Numbered from the stretch's first letter, positions 13,538 through 26,385 are shown. The stretch: DNA of 64,000 nucleotides from Emydura subglobosa (GCA_007922225.1 ML679962.1:34207563-34271562), one strand, 5' to 3'. Numbers and translations: made by a program. The notes: a model not told the origin generated them from the sequence alone.

Positions 13538-13779
13538 TCACAATAATTTCAGAAACAATGTAATTTGCCAAATGAATAATGCCCCACATTACAAGGGCAT
13601 AATCTGTTAAAGTTCTCCACAGAGAGAGACGTTCAGATGAGAGTGTAACCAAAGTCACCCCATTTTTCTGTATCTTCAGTAACAATTTAAAGCTATTTTG
13701 AGCGGTGGAGGTTACAATATGAGTAAACCAGCAACAGCTTGATGCAAAACCCTGGATGACAACACAACTGTATTTAACC
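13538..13779 (+). repeat. Left arm of a 242-bp long inverted repeat
   Basis: The reverse complement of this segment aligns end to end with 14236-14477, by eye at roughly 80-85% identity. It includes an exact 25-base stretch around ATCTGTTAAAGTTCTCCACA (13600 region). Similarity stops on both sides of the arm. The arms are separated by about 456 bp. Confidence 0.85.
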
Positions 13780-14235
13780 TTGCAGGATCTGGGCTCAAGG
13801 CAGATTGGACCCAGATGGACAAATTCTCACAAGTTCCACTGCTCAGCCAAGTTATCCACCATTTTGGCTTCATCTTAAAGTAGAAATAAGTCCCTTTGAA
13901 TTCTGGGTCCATCCTTCTAGGATCCAAAACCGTAAGGATGGGTCCATATCCTCTCTCTAAATCTGCCAGAACATCATTCGTTCGTGGAGAAGTTTTGAGC
14001 TTTCAGTTGAGTTGTAGGAAAATTTGAAGCTTTGAATGAGGTTTTTCTCTTACCTAGTTTCATCTTCCATTTCATATGACATTTGTATTGAGCAACAGAT
14101 TTCTCTCTTCCTCCTGCCTCTCTCCATTTTCATGAAATGCATACAATCCTGAAAAGGAGTATTGTGTTGATAAGGGGGCGTCTCGGGCCCAACAAGGGAT
14201 AATATATTAACAAAACCCTTGTTCACTGTCACTAT
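13780..14235. other. Spacer between long inverted repeat arms
   Basis: No transposase-like reading frame is visible in this spacer. It contains a small imperfect hairpin at about 13904-13948 (GGGTCCATCCTT facing AAGGATGGGTCC). The minus-strand frames at 13712-13927 and 14050-14232 show no recognisable protein. Confidence 0.55.
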
Positions 14236-14477
14236 GTTAAATACAGTTGTGTGTTGTCCAGGGTTTTGTGTTATGTTGTCGCTGGCTTATTCATATTGTA
14301 ATCACCACCACGAAAAGTAGCTTTAAATTTTTATTGAAGATACAGAAAAAGAGAGAGACTTCTGTTACAATCTTATCTGAATGTTTCTCTCTGTGGAGAA
14401 CTTTAACAGATATTACACCCTTGTAATGTAGGGCATAATTCATTTGGTAAATTACATTGTTTCCAAAATTATTATGA
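14236..14477 (-). repeat. Right arm of the 242-bp long inverted repeat
   Basis: Inverted copy of 13538-13779, beginning GTTAAATACAG and ending AAATTATTATGA. Equal arm lengths and sharp loss of similarity outside them fit either a non-autonomous DNA element with very long terminal inverted repeats or two copies of one repeat inserted head to head. No unambiguous target-site duplication flanks 13538 and 14477. Confidence 0.85.
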
Positions 14478-16164
14478 ATTTAATTTAGTATCATATTAGC
14501 TACTTAAATTATTTTGCCCTCACACAAACAGTTTAAGGGCAAGTGGATTCTGTTGGTTACTAATAAATAACCAGACACTTTGTAATTGGAGAAGGTCAGC
14601 AAACTTAACTAAATCCTATGAAAATGAAAAAAATTTTTAAATTAGTTACTTTGAAGAAGCCACGTAAGGAGCAGTCTTGAGACAGGCCAATTAACCAATA
14701 TTAAGAATATTAAATCCCATTATTTCTCTGTGTATTAATGTTTAGCCCCTGTTTCCCCTCCAGGAAACATGGTCTAACCCATCTGGTGATTAACAGGAGA
14801 AACTGTTAGTGATTTATTTTAAAACAGCATTTTCATATCCCAGTAAAATCCTCACAAGAGTTTAAAATCAATCTGTGGGCAGTGTTTTAGTTAACTTCCT
14901 CTCACCAATTCATGTTGAAGTTTTGGGTTGGTTTTCTTCTTGGGTCTTCTGATTTTTTTGTCTGTGGCAACTTGTTTGTAGAGATGGACAGGATGAGCTT
15001 TGGTGTGTTTGCTGTCTAAGCAAAGTTGTATGTGTGTGTGTGTGTGTCTGTTGGTGACAGTGCTCACTTCAGAGTCTTTTATGTCTTCCTCCCTCCCCAT
15101 TTTCAAGAAATTATAAGAAACACATCTCTTTCAGGCTTGTCTAGATTCATGTTGGTTCCTGTTACTCTTTCATTGGCTCTGTGAATAGGTCTTCAAGTCC
15201 TCTTCATCTTATGAATATGTGTTTCATTAATTAATATGCAACATATTAAATTGCTTTTGTTCTTGTGGCAGAAAAGCATCAGAGTTAAAACTAGCTTTGG
15301 AAGTTTCCTTTTTATTTCAGTCCATTCTCTGAGCTATTCTTTCAATTTTATTAGCGTTTGATAGGAAATGAAATTTTGTTTCCAAGAAAGGCCAGATGAA
15401 AATGCTGCTGTTCTTTATTTGAAAGATTCTAGTTGTCAAAATGGTCTTTAAAATTAAATAACTCTCAAAAGTGCTTAAATTGTTGAATCTACATGACAAT
15501 TTTTTGGAACAATGATTTTTCTTGTATTCCTGGGTTGGGCAGGGTTTGCTTGTACACTGCCAATACTTAACTAATTTCCCACTAATATCAATATTCTATA
15601 CGAAAATGGTTTCTTTCATTAGTAATTAGTTTAACAAAGTCATTGGATTCAATGTTGGTATATAAGGCAATTTACCATTTACAAAACAATGAGATTATGG
15701 GCTATATTAGGAGCATTGCATTTTGATAATGTATTTGCAAATCTGCATTTTACTGTAAATGAAACTGAAATTTAAGAACACAATCAGATCGTTTCCTTGC
15801 AAGCAGATGGCAGAGCTCAATTACCTAGGTTAATTGCTGTGATAACATACCCTACATCCCTTTCACAATCAGACCTTTTCCTAAAACATGAATGTTGCTT
15901 GATGTTTGCTTGTCCTTGGGACATAGAAGTAGAAACCTTCTGGAATTTCTTCGACTAGTTTTACGTTTTCTAACATAACTAGCTAAAAATATGCGTTATT
16001 TCCTAGCATCCTGGCTATAATATGCTTGTAGCTACATTGGAACGTTCAGTAAAGGTGCAAACAAGTTTTCCGTGACTTAATAAAAAAAAAAGTTATAATA
16101 ATTTTATGAATATCATTTTTTCACCAATACAGAGGTCTTTCTTCTACACTTAGACAGCTTAGAG
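14478..16164. other. No gene seen; (TG)n microsatellite
   Basis: AT-rich sequence. A pure TG run lies at 15031-15047. No exon or definable element was recognised. Confidence 0.6.
15031..15047. repeat. (TG)8 microsatellite
   Basis: Uninterrupted TG dinucleotides, 17 bases. Confidence 0.9.
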
Positions 16165-16353
16165 CAGTGTTTCTCAACCTGGGGGTTGTGACAGTTTTAG
16201 AGGGGTCGCTGGTATTGGGGGTGGCAAGAAAGACAATTGCCTGGAGCCACAGGGGCGCCATGAAACTAAGTTACATGCCTCAGCCCTGTGGGGGTGGGAC
16301 TCAGGCTTCAGGTGTACAGTAGTTTGGAAAGGTTAAGAACCACTGGCTTAGAG
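16157..16353. mobile_element. hAT MITE with perfect 8-bp target duplication
   Basis: The element spans 16165-16345 (181 bp). The left terminus CAGTGTTTCTCAACC and right terminus GGTTAAGAACCACTG are inverted repeats matching at 13 of 15 positions. Both sides are flanked by GCTTAGAG (16157-16164 and 16346-16353), an exact 8-bp duplication diagnostic of hAT transposases. It has no coding capacity and was presumably mobilised in trans. Confidence 0.92.
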
Positions 16354-18679
16354 CACAGGCTTTCTGTACAACAGGAGGCTGTTGAGAGAGAAGAAGGGAC
16401 ATAGGATGCAAGCCTCGAAGGGAGGGACCCAAGAAGGAGGTATCCGTTAAGCCAAACTATGCTGCTGCATTCAGCTTTAATTCTAATATTTTGTCTTCAA
16501 GGCACAAAATGTAACCTCTCCGACTTGTTCAAATCATTTTAGACTACACTTTTTTGTCTTAAAAATAGGTGAAGTTTTAGTAAAGTACTTTAGGAGCTAG
16601 AGCCTCCTAATGTTCTCTCCCTAGCTAATATTTATGTATGTCATCATCAATGGTAGCACCAGCTGCAGTAGAAAGCAGTTTTATTGCTAGCACAACTCGA
16701 AATCTAGAATTCTAAGTGTCTAATCATTATTCCACTTGCTGATCTCCAAAGAATAAGGTGCTACAGGTTTTGTTGTTGTTGTTTGACACAATGCCAAGAC
16801 TTTACTAAGATGATGCATCACAGTATATTTTCAGTACTCTCTACTCCATTTACTTAATAATGCTTTGACCTGCAGTGACTCGATGCAAACAAAAGCAGTC
16901 ATCTGCTCTGAATTACACAAGTTTCCTTGGAGACATACACTCACCAAATAAAATAAAATAAAAAGGTTTTGAGCTAGGATATAGTCACAATTTTAATTGA
17001 CAGGAACTGGAATTCTTTAGAAATGAATACCATAACTTAATAAACTCTGTAGTGATTCTACTGAGGGTTTTTTTTAAGCCTTTATAAACCAAATGGGAAC
17101 AACCAACATTTATTGAGTATGAAGGGAAACTGACCACCTCCATTAGTGAAGTGTTTGTTAAAATAAGAATGGATTTTTTTTTAATTGTGTACGTTTCAGA
17201 GCTTATATTAGAGGAATTTCAATTGGACTGTTTCCTGTGGAATACTCCATGTGGCTTCAGTAAACAGGTGGTATTATATTTGGGGCATACTTGAGAAGAT
17301 TTAGAGATGGAGGGCTCTTTACAGTTGTGCCCCACTCTCACCCCAAGGGCTGGGTGGGGGATGGAGGGAAAGCTGGGAATCTCTCTTAGATAGTGTGAAG
17401 TTGGCATAGCTAGCTCTATGCCATTTACTCCTGCCCAGCAGTGATCCTGGAGCAGTCCTGAGGGGCCATTCGAACTTGTGCAATTTAAAACAGCCCTAAG
17501 GTGGCTTTAACTTGCGCTGGGGCTGTACCAGCCTCTGATTCCTCTGAGGATTGGTGAGGTGGAAAGCCCGCAGGAAACCACCAGTGGCCGCTGAAATCCT
17601 CACCTTTGCACCAAGAGAATTTATCTTGGGGCACCTGAGATTCTGGCTTGGACTTCAACAGCATTGGAGAGAGGCTGCTCACATTGATTTGTCTGCCACG
17701 GATGCGATATTATGTTCAAATGGATGTTTTACTGAGTGATTCCTAAAGTTCACTTTGAACAGTTTTTCTAAATGTAATGATGTCGCCCCGTCATAACACA
17801 GTGGGTCAACTGGTTTGCGTATTCTGCAGAGATTGTCATAAGAAGGATGACCATGAGAGGCCCAGTCGCCACAGAGAGGAAGATTGCTTTAACACTGAGC
17901 TTTACTATGGAGTGACAGGGAGTGCATTTCTTCCTTTCATATGCAGCAAGATAGCGATAGATGTCTAGCAAGGCCCATGATTATGGAATATGTGGAAACA
18001 ATTGTGAAGGGGTCACGGTCAGAGTTTTAAAAAAAAAAAAAAAAAAAAAAATCTTGTTGCCTGTGCTAAATTATAAATGGGGTGTTTTTGGGCCCCGTGG
18101 GAAGTTGATACCAAACGAATGGAACCTGGGGTGATTCTCAGTGCAGAAAGGGATTCTGGGGTGATGATAAGAAAGTGAACATGAACAATCAGGGTTGTGC
18201 AAACACTATTCTGGAATCTGTGTTCTGAGGCATTTTCTGTAAGAGCAGCGACTCAATGACTCCTCATTGCACAGACTCATTAATACCACAACTAACCAGA
18301 AGTGTGTTTAGACTTAAGCGGCAAAGTAAAGAAAGAACATTGATAAAATGGAGAGAGTTCAAACGATTAGAAGCCAGATACTCTAAGCAAACCCTTCGGA
18401 AGAAGCTTTAGAAAGGAGGTGACAAAAAAGGGAAATTCTGAGCCAAATTCTGAGCCAAATTCTGCTCTTAATAACTCCAGGGCAGCCCTAGTGAAACCCA
18501 ATCATTTCTGTGAACACAAGGGCAGGATGAGCGAGAATAATTCTGCATAGTCACGGGGAGCAAGCCCAAGTATATAATATACTGGCCTCTGTAAATGAAT
18601 GAGAGATGCTGTCTTGAAGTAGCGGGCCCACACAGGGGAAAGAGGATCTGTTGCTATTATTAGCAAAAGAGGTTTTCCT
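16354..18679. other. No gene seen; poly-A tract and a short tandem duplication
   Basis: Unique-looking sequence. A 23-base A run lies at 18029-18051; nothing upstream looks like a processed gene copy. Around 18437-18466 a 14-bp unit (TTCTGAGCCAAA plus two bases) is present twice, next to a block resembling the 'ccaaattctgctctt' half of a palindromic turtle repeat. Confidence 0.55.
18029..18051. repeat. A23 homopolymer
   Basis: Uninterrupted run of 23 A residues. Confidence 0.9.
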
Positions 18680-18765
18680 TTATTGGTTGAGGCCTGTGTT
18701 TTTGGAGCTGGAAGACAAAGGTTCTAGTCCTAACTCCCTGAGCGTGTGGGCAATTTATATAATAA
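18680..18765 (+). mobile_element. MIR/CORE-type SINE fragment
   Basis: The segment 'ggagctggaagacaaaggtt' followed by 'ctagtcctaactccctgag' resembles the tRNA-derived 5' half of the MIR-like SINE at 48318-48570, including the B-box region, but it degenerates before the core. Confidence 0.45.
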
Positions 18766-20329
18766 TTGTCTTTTCCCAACTGCACATGGCTCAATCATGT
18801 GAAGCGTAATGGCTTGAAGTTAGAAAAATGTCTTGTGTTTGCAAATCTTCTCATTCCAGTGCTGAGTTCTCAATTAATTTCTAAGGAAAGCTTCAAAGTG
18901 AGGGCATAGTCCTGCCTTATGGCACATCAGTCAGTTACCATCGCAGCAAAATTACAGCTCATGCAACTTCATCAAATGCTGATAAATGGCACTCCATGAA
19001 CGTCATCTTTAACGAACAATTACCTTAAGCAGGTGTTAGTGTGGCAAACGATGGGCACGTATAGAGGCGTTTTAGTTTTCTGGAGTATGGAACCGAATAT
19101 GATTTTCTGAGTATTATGCGGAAAGGCTGGTTCATATTCCCCCTTCTCCCTTCCCATTAGCTGTGAAGTTTTGTGCTTTAAACATAAGGTATTTTAAGAA
19201 AAGGTATTTAGCTTCTTTGTGTTGAGTGAACATGCCTCCTCTGAAGGAAAATGCAGTCCTTGGTTTTGCTCAAGGCCTCATGCTTCACCTCTAGCTTCAG
19301 GAATGCATTCATCTGTTTCAAGAACTGGGTTTAATTATTCAAAAGCCAGTAATTGGAACACATGTAAAGTTTTCCACTTAAAGGCTAAATGCTGCCCTGA
19401 TAAACCCAGAAAGATTTTTCTCTTCGCCTCAGAGTAGTATAATCCTTCTCTCAGCCATTTTTTTTTTTACAGTGAGAGCTATTCTGGACCTCACTTCAAT
19501 GTCACGATTCAGTTGTTTAGTTTAGTATTGTTAAGTATTTAGAATGCAGCACATCTGTCATTTCTTTCCTATATATTCTCTTGCTTATGCTTTTAAACTA
19601 TCTTTGTCATGCAGCATATAAAATAGTTTATCAATTTCATCTGTTTGCTTATGAATTGAGGTCCCACACAACTTATCGTTCGCAGAACAATTTGTATCTG
19701 AACAGAATTTCTCATTATCTGGTGAAATAACTTTTGTATGAGAAAAGCTGGAAGAAAAAAATAGGCTTTAATGTTCTTTCGATCAAATGTTGTAAGTCCT
19801 GGAAGAATCAACGCTTTTAATCTCCTTACTTTTGTGACTTTTTTTTCCCCAGACAGTGCTCGAATCTGGCTCAGTAGGTTATTTCTGATACTGTGTAACA
19901 AAAACAGCCGCAGAACCTTCAAAGGAATATTGATGGTGGCTGTGTTAACTAAAAGCACAGCTTACATCAGATTGGTCTAATGATTCAGTGCAGCTGTTAA
20001 CCTTGTTATATTTCTGAGTTAATGATTTAGGAGGAAGTTTGTTTTTTTTATTTTTAAGCAACAGCCTACTTACAATATAGTAAGATAACATAATATATTG
20101 GAAAGTGAATCAATTTCACTTCAGTCTGCACCATCTCCTCTAACAATAAAACAGTCCAGTAGCAGCAGGTGGATGTGAAAATAAGTCCCCATAACTAACA
20201 TGCCAGTTCTGAATACATAGTTTGTGCAATTGTTTTAGACAAATAGTCTCCCTGTTTCCTTTTTAATTTTAATGGGAGAAGTGTAAAGCCCTTGAATAAA
20301 TGTAGCTCAGGCCTCTCTGCTTTGGAGTT
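18766..20329. other. No gene seen
   Basis: AT-rich sequence. The overlapping opposite-strand frames at 19593-19980 have no recognisable protein features. Confidence 0.55.
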
Positions 20330-20830
20330 GTAGTTTGGGACCCCATTCTCTTCTATGGGCCAGGCTCCCCAAAGGACTACATCTCCCATAATGCAATCTG
20401 AAGTTCCCACAGATCAAGCAGTGTGGTGCACAATTAGAGTCACATGACTCTGGGTGCATTATGGCAAATGTTGTCACCCCAAGAAGCTTGGCCCTAGGGG
20501 AAATGGGAGCATCAAGTTCCTGAACTGTAACCTCCATGAGACCTTGTACCAGTGTGGGAAAATGCAGTTTAATATTGAACTGACTCGAAATGAAGCATTT
20601 CAGGTCAGTTCAATGAACCAAAAGGAAACATTTCAATTTGGAAATGTCAAAATATTTCATTTTGATTAAAAAAAAAGGTCAAAATGAAAAGTTCCAGTAT
20701 TTCCAAATTGATGTTTTTCTGAATTTCCATTCTGCAAGCAACTACACAATGACAACTTTTCATCCTGAGTTGGGAGGAAAATCTATGCTGAAATGTTGGT
20801 ATTTGGCTCAGGTCGCTTCATAAGCGAGTC
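20330..20830. repeat. Unclassified dispersed repeat with internal symmetry
   Basis: The block contains 'ggactacatctcccataatg' (about 20374) and an opposed 'gtgcattatggcaaatg' copy (about 20454), giving partial two-fold symmetry. A stretch dominated by repeated AAATGTCAAAAT / ATTTTGA motifs follows (about 20575-20735). A similar motif-rich block recurs at 26090-26385. I recognise the general style from turtle genomes but cannot assign a family. Confidence 0.4.
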
Positions 20831-23800
20831 AGGCTAAAGCTAAACCTTAGGACTGAGATACATGACTACTATAGTTGGATCTGTATTGCTGGCAATGCTT
20901 TCATCCTCACTGCATCCTCATTAACAAGAGGAGTCAAAGGATTCTTCAAAAGTTTATTCTTGTGTTCTTGTGCAGGATAAAATAAATTGAATAGCTGACC
21001 AAATAGCCTTTTTTTTGTTACCTTTAGCACAGAGGGTGCATTTTGTGTAAAGACGTGATGCATCTTTTAACCCATAGGAACATATTGTAATTGTTGATTT
21101 ACGTCACCCGACATTGTAGGAGCATGTGTATGTCCTCATTGGTTACTGCTGTGTCTTGCACTAGCAATATTGGATCAAAATTCATATTAGCTAATGTAAT
21201 GCATGTCTTTGCCTTATTAGCCCATTTATCTTTATATTTATGTTGAATAGCACTTTTCCTATCACTATTTTTGTATTTAAAACAGGGAATTTTAACTGTT
21301 TTTTAATTCAAAAGCCATTTTATAACTCCTCCCCCCACACCAGGCAATGTATTTAGTCTGGCTGTATTTAGGCTATTTTTATTTTTGAAATTTTGAATTT
21401 CATGTCTTGTAACAAATATTTTTCACATTTTCTGTTTGGCTTCGACAGTGGAGTTTTTGCATACTTATAATGAGAGTCAACGTGAGGTACTAATATAGAA
21501 ATCAATTAAAAGTCTGTCTCCTTCCTCAGGAAAAATTCCCCTGATAGGTAGTGGTAAAATATTTATACTAATGATGATACATAGCAATCAGTTAATGCAA
21601 ATCTCTAATTCCAAAGCCCACATTTTTTTGATATATTATACTGCAAATAACACACATTAGAAATGCTCCATAAACGTCTGACACTTTCACTGACATCTGC
21701 CAAGAAAATATAATTTGTGGGGATGAGGGGGAAACCTGCTTTTAGAAAGGTTCATTTTGCAGTTCTTTCCATCATCAAACAGCCTGCATCAAAACTGGCG
21801 GTAACACCTTGATCTCCCTAAAATGCAGAACGAACATTTGATCCATAATTTAAAAAGCAGGACTTAATCAGAATGGAGGGAGGAAGTGCCTTAGGGTAAC
21901 GTCAGTACACTAGGCAGCAAATCATTTGCACAGATGCTCTTGCTGGTGTCTGAGGTGTCAAACCATGATTATATCAGCTGGAAGTTAGCATGTGAACTCT
22001 CCTGTAAAATTTATGCTCCTTCTAGGTGGGGGACTTCAGCTCTTCTTTACAGTTCTAACCATGCTCCAAGTCCTGGCTTTAATAACAGACAAAACCCTGC
22101 TTTGGAGCAGTACATCTGAGCCTAGGGACTTGGGGATGAGATACTCACTCAGGGCCAGATGGTACCTAGCTCATAAAAGGGCGCACACTCAGGGGGAGGA
22201 AAGTTGGCAGAAGGATTTGCATGGCCCATGTGAAAGTCTGGTGTGGTTTTAGTCCCTGCAGTCAGGTGGGTGAAATTTACCCCTACACAGAGGCCTGGAG
22301 GGAAGAGGCAGGCCCCATGAAACTGGGCTGGCATATGGGGGTAGCAAAGGTGGGGCATGCACGCAGCACTTCATAACGGGGCGGAGTTGCAAACATTCTC
22401 CCTCTCTGTCCTACTCCCAATGCAAGGCTGTGCCTTTCTGGTTAGAAACGGGAAAGCACGAAAGAATGGGGCAGATTCCTGCCTCCCTTGATCTTGGATC
22501 TTGACTGTAGGAATTCAAGCAGGGATGAAGACGTTTCCAGCTATGGTGATTTTAGAATAGTTCATTGTTTCATGGAAATCCGTGCTGGTGATTTGACCAG
22601 AAGTTCTTGTTGTTCCCATGACCTACACTGCAGGGTTTTGTTTGTTTGTTTGTTTGTTTGTTTTAAAGAAAAAATTTATTCAGTAGAAATCTCACCAACC
22701 TCAGCATTTAGCCCCTCTTTGCCACAGGCAGCCCAGCATGGCGAGTTGGCTCTGTTTGATATGATAACCTGCTAACTTTCTTAAGAAAAGAAAAGAGTAC
22801 CCGGGGGGACGAGGTGCACCACTCACATTTCAGACAGCTTACGCTTGTCACAGAAGCAGTCAATTTCACCAACATGATTCTGCCACTGTCGAGGAGGCAG
22901 ATGCCTCAGCTAGGAAAATATCCTATGCAACCTGTCATCTGTGTTCTATAAATGGCATTAGTGTATCCAAAAGCCAAAAACGATTGTTAGTGGCAAGTAT
23001 TAACCATGCTGTTGTCAGACTGAGGGTTTTCTAGTCTGGAACTGTTGGTGTGTATATTAAATGTACAGGATGCAAATAAAAAGCAATCTTCTATTCCTCT
23101 TTTTATCTATCTTCTGCATTCCCATCTACAGACCCATAAATATTCAGTTTTTCCTGCAATACTTTTCACCCACTATTTGCTTTTCTCTCCACATTGCGGC
23201 AGCAGCAATAGCAAAACACTCTTAGCTGGAGCTGTGAATTGGGATGTCCAAGCCCTAGATAATCTGACAATTATTGAATAAAGCAGGCTCCCATAAAATG
23301 GTTACTTTGTTTTTTTTTTCCCCTCTTAGATACTGACTAGCATACACCAGTCCAACGTTAAAAGTTAATTGGAATTTAGTTATTGATCCTTATATTTCTG
23401 CACCAGACTCTGTCATTTTTATTTATTTTATCATTTTAATTTATATTTTAGGAACATTAAGAAAATTGACCAAAAAGTTTAAGGAGCAATAACCTTTTCA
23501 GAAACTAAGCCTTTGAAAATTAATTTTCTGTTCAGTTTAATTTCATGGAGGATGCACAATCTTCATTATGTTTTGGCTAACTGGGTTGCAACAAGTGTTT
23601 AAAAAATGCACTGCAGTTTAATCCTGTAAGTGGATGATTATTTGTAATAGCTTAGCCTTAACAGTAAGGAAGATGTAACATGAAACAGTTAATTAAAAAT
23701 GAGCATGAATTGCGAAGGCTTAGACAAATAGGCAGAACTAAAGGAAGAATAGCCAGCCTGTATTCAGCCTTGAATGATGCAGAAACCGATGAATCATACA

Positions 23801-23936
23801 AGAGAAGTAAGAATTAGAATTCCAAGCTCCTATAGAAGAAGGTACCTAAACAGACATCCTCCAAGTGGCTGATTCTAGCACCTCTGATCCTTATGGAAAC
23901 CCATAGAGCCTGTAGGCCTGTTGGCTCTCTCTCAAC
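20831..23936. other. No gene seen; (TTTG)n microsatellite
   Basis: Mostly unique AT-rich sequence. A TTTG microsatellite lies at 22636-22664. The segment about 22140-22380 is GC-richer and repeat-like ('gggccagatggtacctagct') but without definable ends. Confidence 0.5.
22636..22664. repeat. (TTTG)n microsatellite
   Basis: About seven tandem TTTG units. Confidence 0.9.
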
Positions 23937-23952
23937 GGTTTGAGAACCATTG
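23937..23952 (+). mobile_element. Possible hAT right terminus
   Basis: GGTTTGAGAACCATTG resembles the right terminal inverted repeats at 5399-5413 and 16331-16345. No matching left end or 8-bp duplication was found, so this may be a truncated element or chance. Confidence 0.3.
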
Positions 23953-24149
23953 GCTTAACTTCATCATAGCCAATATCTACTTTTGCGTAGCAGGTTTACT
24001 CTGCCGGCTGCTAGTATCTGATCAGTATTTCAAGCCCAAGGACTTAAATGTTGCAGAAATTTGAAATAAGAAAATTGTTGTCTATTTAGTACTATGAAGC
24101 AGTGTTTACCCAGCCAGAGAAGCAAAGAAGGTAGCTAATATTGCTGAAA

Positions 24150-24240
24150 AATCATAGCCGTATAAGACTGGAAGAGACCTTGAGAGGTCTTCTGGTCCAG
24201 TCCCCAGCATTCATGGCAAGCTAGGTTGTTTTCAACCTGC
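24150..24240 (-). mobile_element. CR1 LINE 3' end fragment, second subfamily
   Basis: The plus strand reads 'gactggaagagaccttgaga' then 'ggtcttctggtccagtcccc', the antisense of a CR1 3' terminus of a different subfamily from the copy at 8.1 kb. Confidence 0.6.
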
Positions 24241-24574
24241 TAAGAACTCATTTCTTAAGTGAATTCTACAAGAACCCTTACATTTTTTTTTACTGTGCTC
24301 TGTAGTACAGTACCCCAAACTCTGGGGTATTGATATAGTAAGTATAGTTTTGGGCTGTTCTTGTAGGCTGCTGGGTATTCTCGATGGTGCTCTAGAGAAT
24401 ACTGCATGTGTTTGTGGTGCTAAGGGGCAAGAAGGAGGGCAGAGAAGGTGATTAGGGATTCTGCAAACACCTACTGAGCACGCTGCTTACTGAAATGAAC
24501 TGGGCTAAGTAGCGCTATACTCTTGAGTGTTTTATTGGATTTGGGACTTTATGCACTCTCTCTTACAATTACCT

Positions 24575-24632
24575 GGCCCCAGATCCTTCAGGGTATGAAT
24601 TGCTATAGCTCTGTTGACTTTAGTGGAGCCAC
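24575..24632. repeat. Half copy of a palindromic repeat core
   Basis: The order 'ccagatccttcag', 'gctatagctctgttgac' and 'agtggagcc' parallels one half of the palindromic core better preserved at 60303-60383 and 62242-62329. Confidence 0.4.
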
Positions 24633-24640
24633 ACACACAC

Positions 24641-26089
24641 TGGCAGACATTCTCTTCCATTGATTTTGTCACCTCTAAAATGAGCGCTTTGTGACAGTTT
24701 TGGACAAGTGAAGGCTGGGCTGATGTAAATAAGGTGATACAAAATCGTCGTCTTTCTGTTCAGATACAGCTGGTTCCAAAAACTGGGCAAGGAACTGAAG
24801 AACTCAGTCTGTATCATAACTTCATATGAAAACAGTGACTGCCTTCCTTGTCCACTAAAATATGTGCTATTTCCTACAGCATAAACACTGGAAGCTAATT
24901 TATGACTTTGCACTGCAGCAGTATCTTCTGTGACAGACATTTATCTTTACGAGCCTTGATGTATGGTTATAAGCAAGAAGGTTGCAGTATTAACTTCACA
25001 CACTGGAATGTGGAAAAGTAATAATTTTTTCTTAGATCCGCCATGCGTGCTGCTTTGAGTTATTTTTAATGCCATTTATGTTGTCAAACACCAATGCAAA
25101 TATGCTACACAATGTACCGTGTTTAAAAAAAAAAAACGACCACAAAGGAATAAAACCTACTTTTATTTCAGCTTTAACAGAATAACCACATTTGATCATT
25201 TTTCTTTTCAGTTTCTAAAAAAGCAGAGTCCTAATAATGTATTGCAGTTTGGTGTCTGTGCACGTTTATTCATCGTGTAGGAGTTACAGCTATGGACCAT
25301 TCTCCACAGTTGGCAAAAATTGGCAATCTTGTTAACAGACGCATCTAAGAGACCAAGCACTTGATGTGTATGGAGAGTTAACGACCTGTAGAAGTGAATC
25401 CTAGAGATCAAAGTTGAGGTAGAGTTTTCAGGACACTGAAGGCACGATGGTATTGCTTTCTGTACTGTGCATGATTTGTATATAGATAGCCAACTTCAGG
25501 GTGGCTAGTTTTGAACTTTTTAGAAGTACTAAATTCACACACACATGAAAAGAAAAACAAATTAGGACTCTGTGCCACAAATTAAAGAAATCTGAAGCTG
25601 GAGAAAATTTTTTATCATTGCATAGTAACTCTGTACCCTTTAGATCTATCCATCTGGACCAGCGGATTGCAGCTTTTTCCTCACAAGTCATAGAAAGCAA
25701 GCCATTTAAAAGCAGTAATTAATCTGCAAGGATGTTTTTCAGTTCATGTGCAGTTGTTATTTTTGTATGAGATTAAGAATGAATCTAGCGGAATTTAAAT
25801 GTCAGGTGTGTCTTAACAGGCAGGGCTGATGGTCCTTCAAAAACACACATTGTTCAGGCCTTACAGCATATGTTGAAAGTGAATGCTATTTTCTGTGGAA
25901 AAAATAGACCTCTCAAGGTAGAATAAACAAAGCAAATTCTCAGTAAGTCATGTAATTCAAACTAATTTATTGGATAGAATTATAAACAAATAACATAAAA
26001 AGTAGATGAAAATAACTCAATTAAAAACATAACTAAAAATCAAAACAGTGTGTCATTTGTCCTGATCCGATTTTGGGGGGGAGGGAGGA
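24641..26089. other. No gene seen
   Basis: AT-rich, including an A run near 25124-25136. Minus-strand frames at 24620-24940, 25208-25411 and 25428-25700 show no domain or splice support. Confidence 0.55.
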
Positions 26090-26385
26090 TTTTTTGGTTT
26101 ATGAAAACTTTCAAGATTGACTTTTCGTTTCTGTTCAGAATAGGAAAATCATTGTCAGATGCCTTCTTAAATTTTCAATTCTTTTTCTCCTTTGAACTTT
26201 TTCTGTTTGTTTGTTTTTTACTAGAACTTAAGTTTCTGAACAAAAAGTTGTTTAAATGGAAAATGTTTAGAAAATGCTGAGACAGGTTGTTTTGACGGTT
26301 TGTAAACTTTTTCCCAAAATTTGTCAAAACTGAGAATTTGTCAAAACCAAACCTTTTTCTTGAAAAATTTCAGTTTTTCTTTGAC
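26090..26385. repeat. TTTGTCAAAA-rich unclassified repeat
   Basis: The block is dense in interleaved TTTTGACA, AAATTTGTCAAAAC and GAAAATTTC motifs on both strands. Its composition resembles the second half of the repeat at 20330-20830. No terminal repeats are evident. Confidence 0.35.

Noticed and set aside
18029..18051. A23 run as a processed-pseudogene tail
   Set aside because: Upstream sequence has no coding similarity I can recognise and no flanking duplication was seen.
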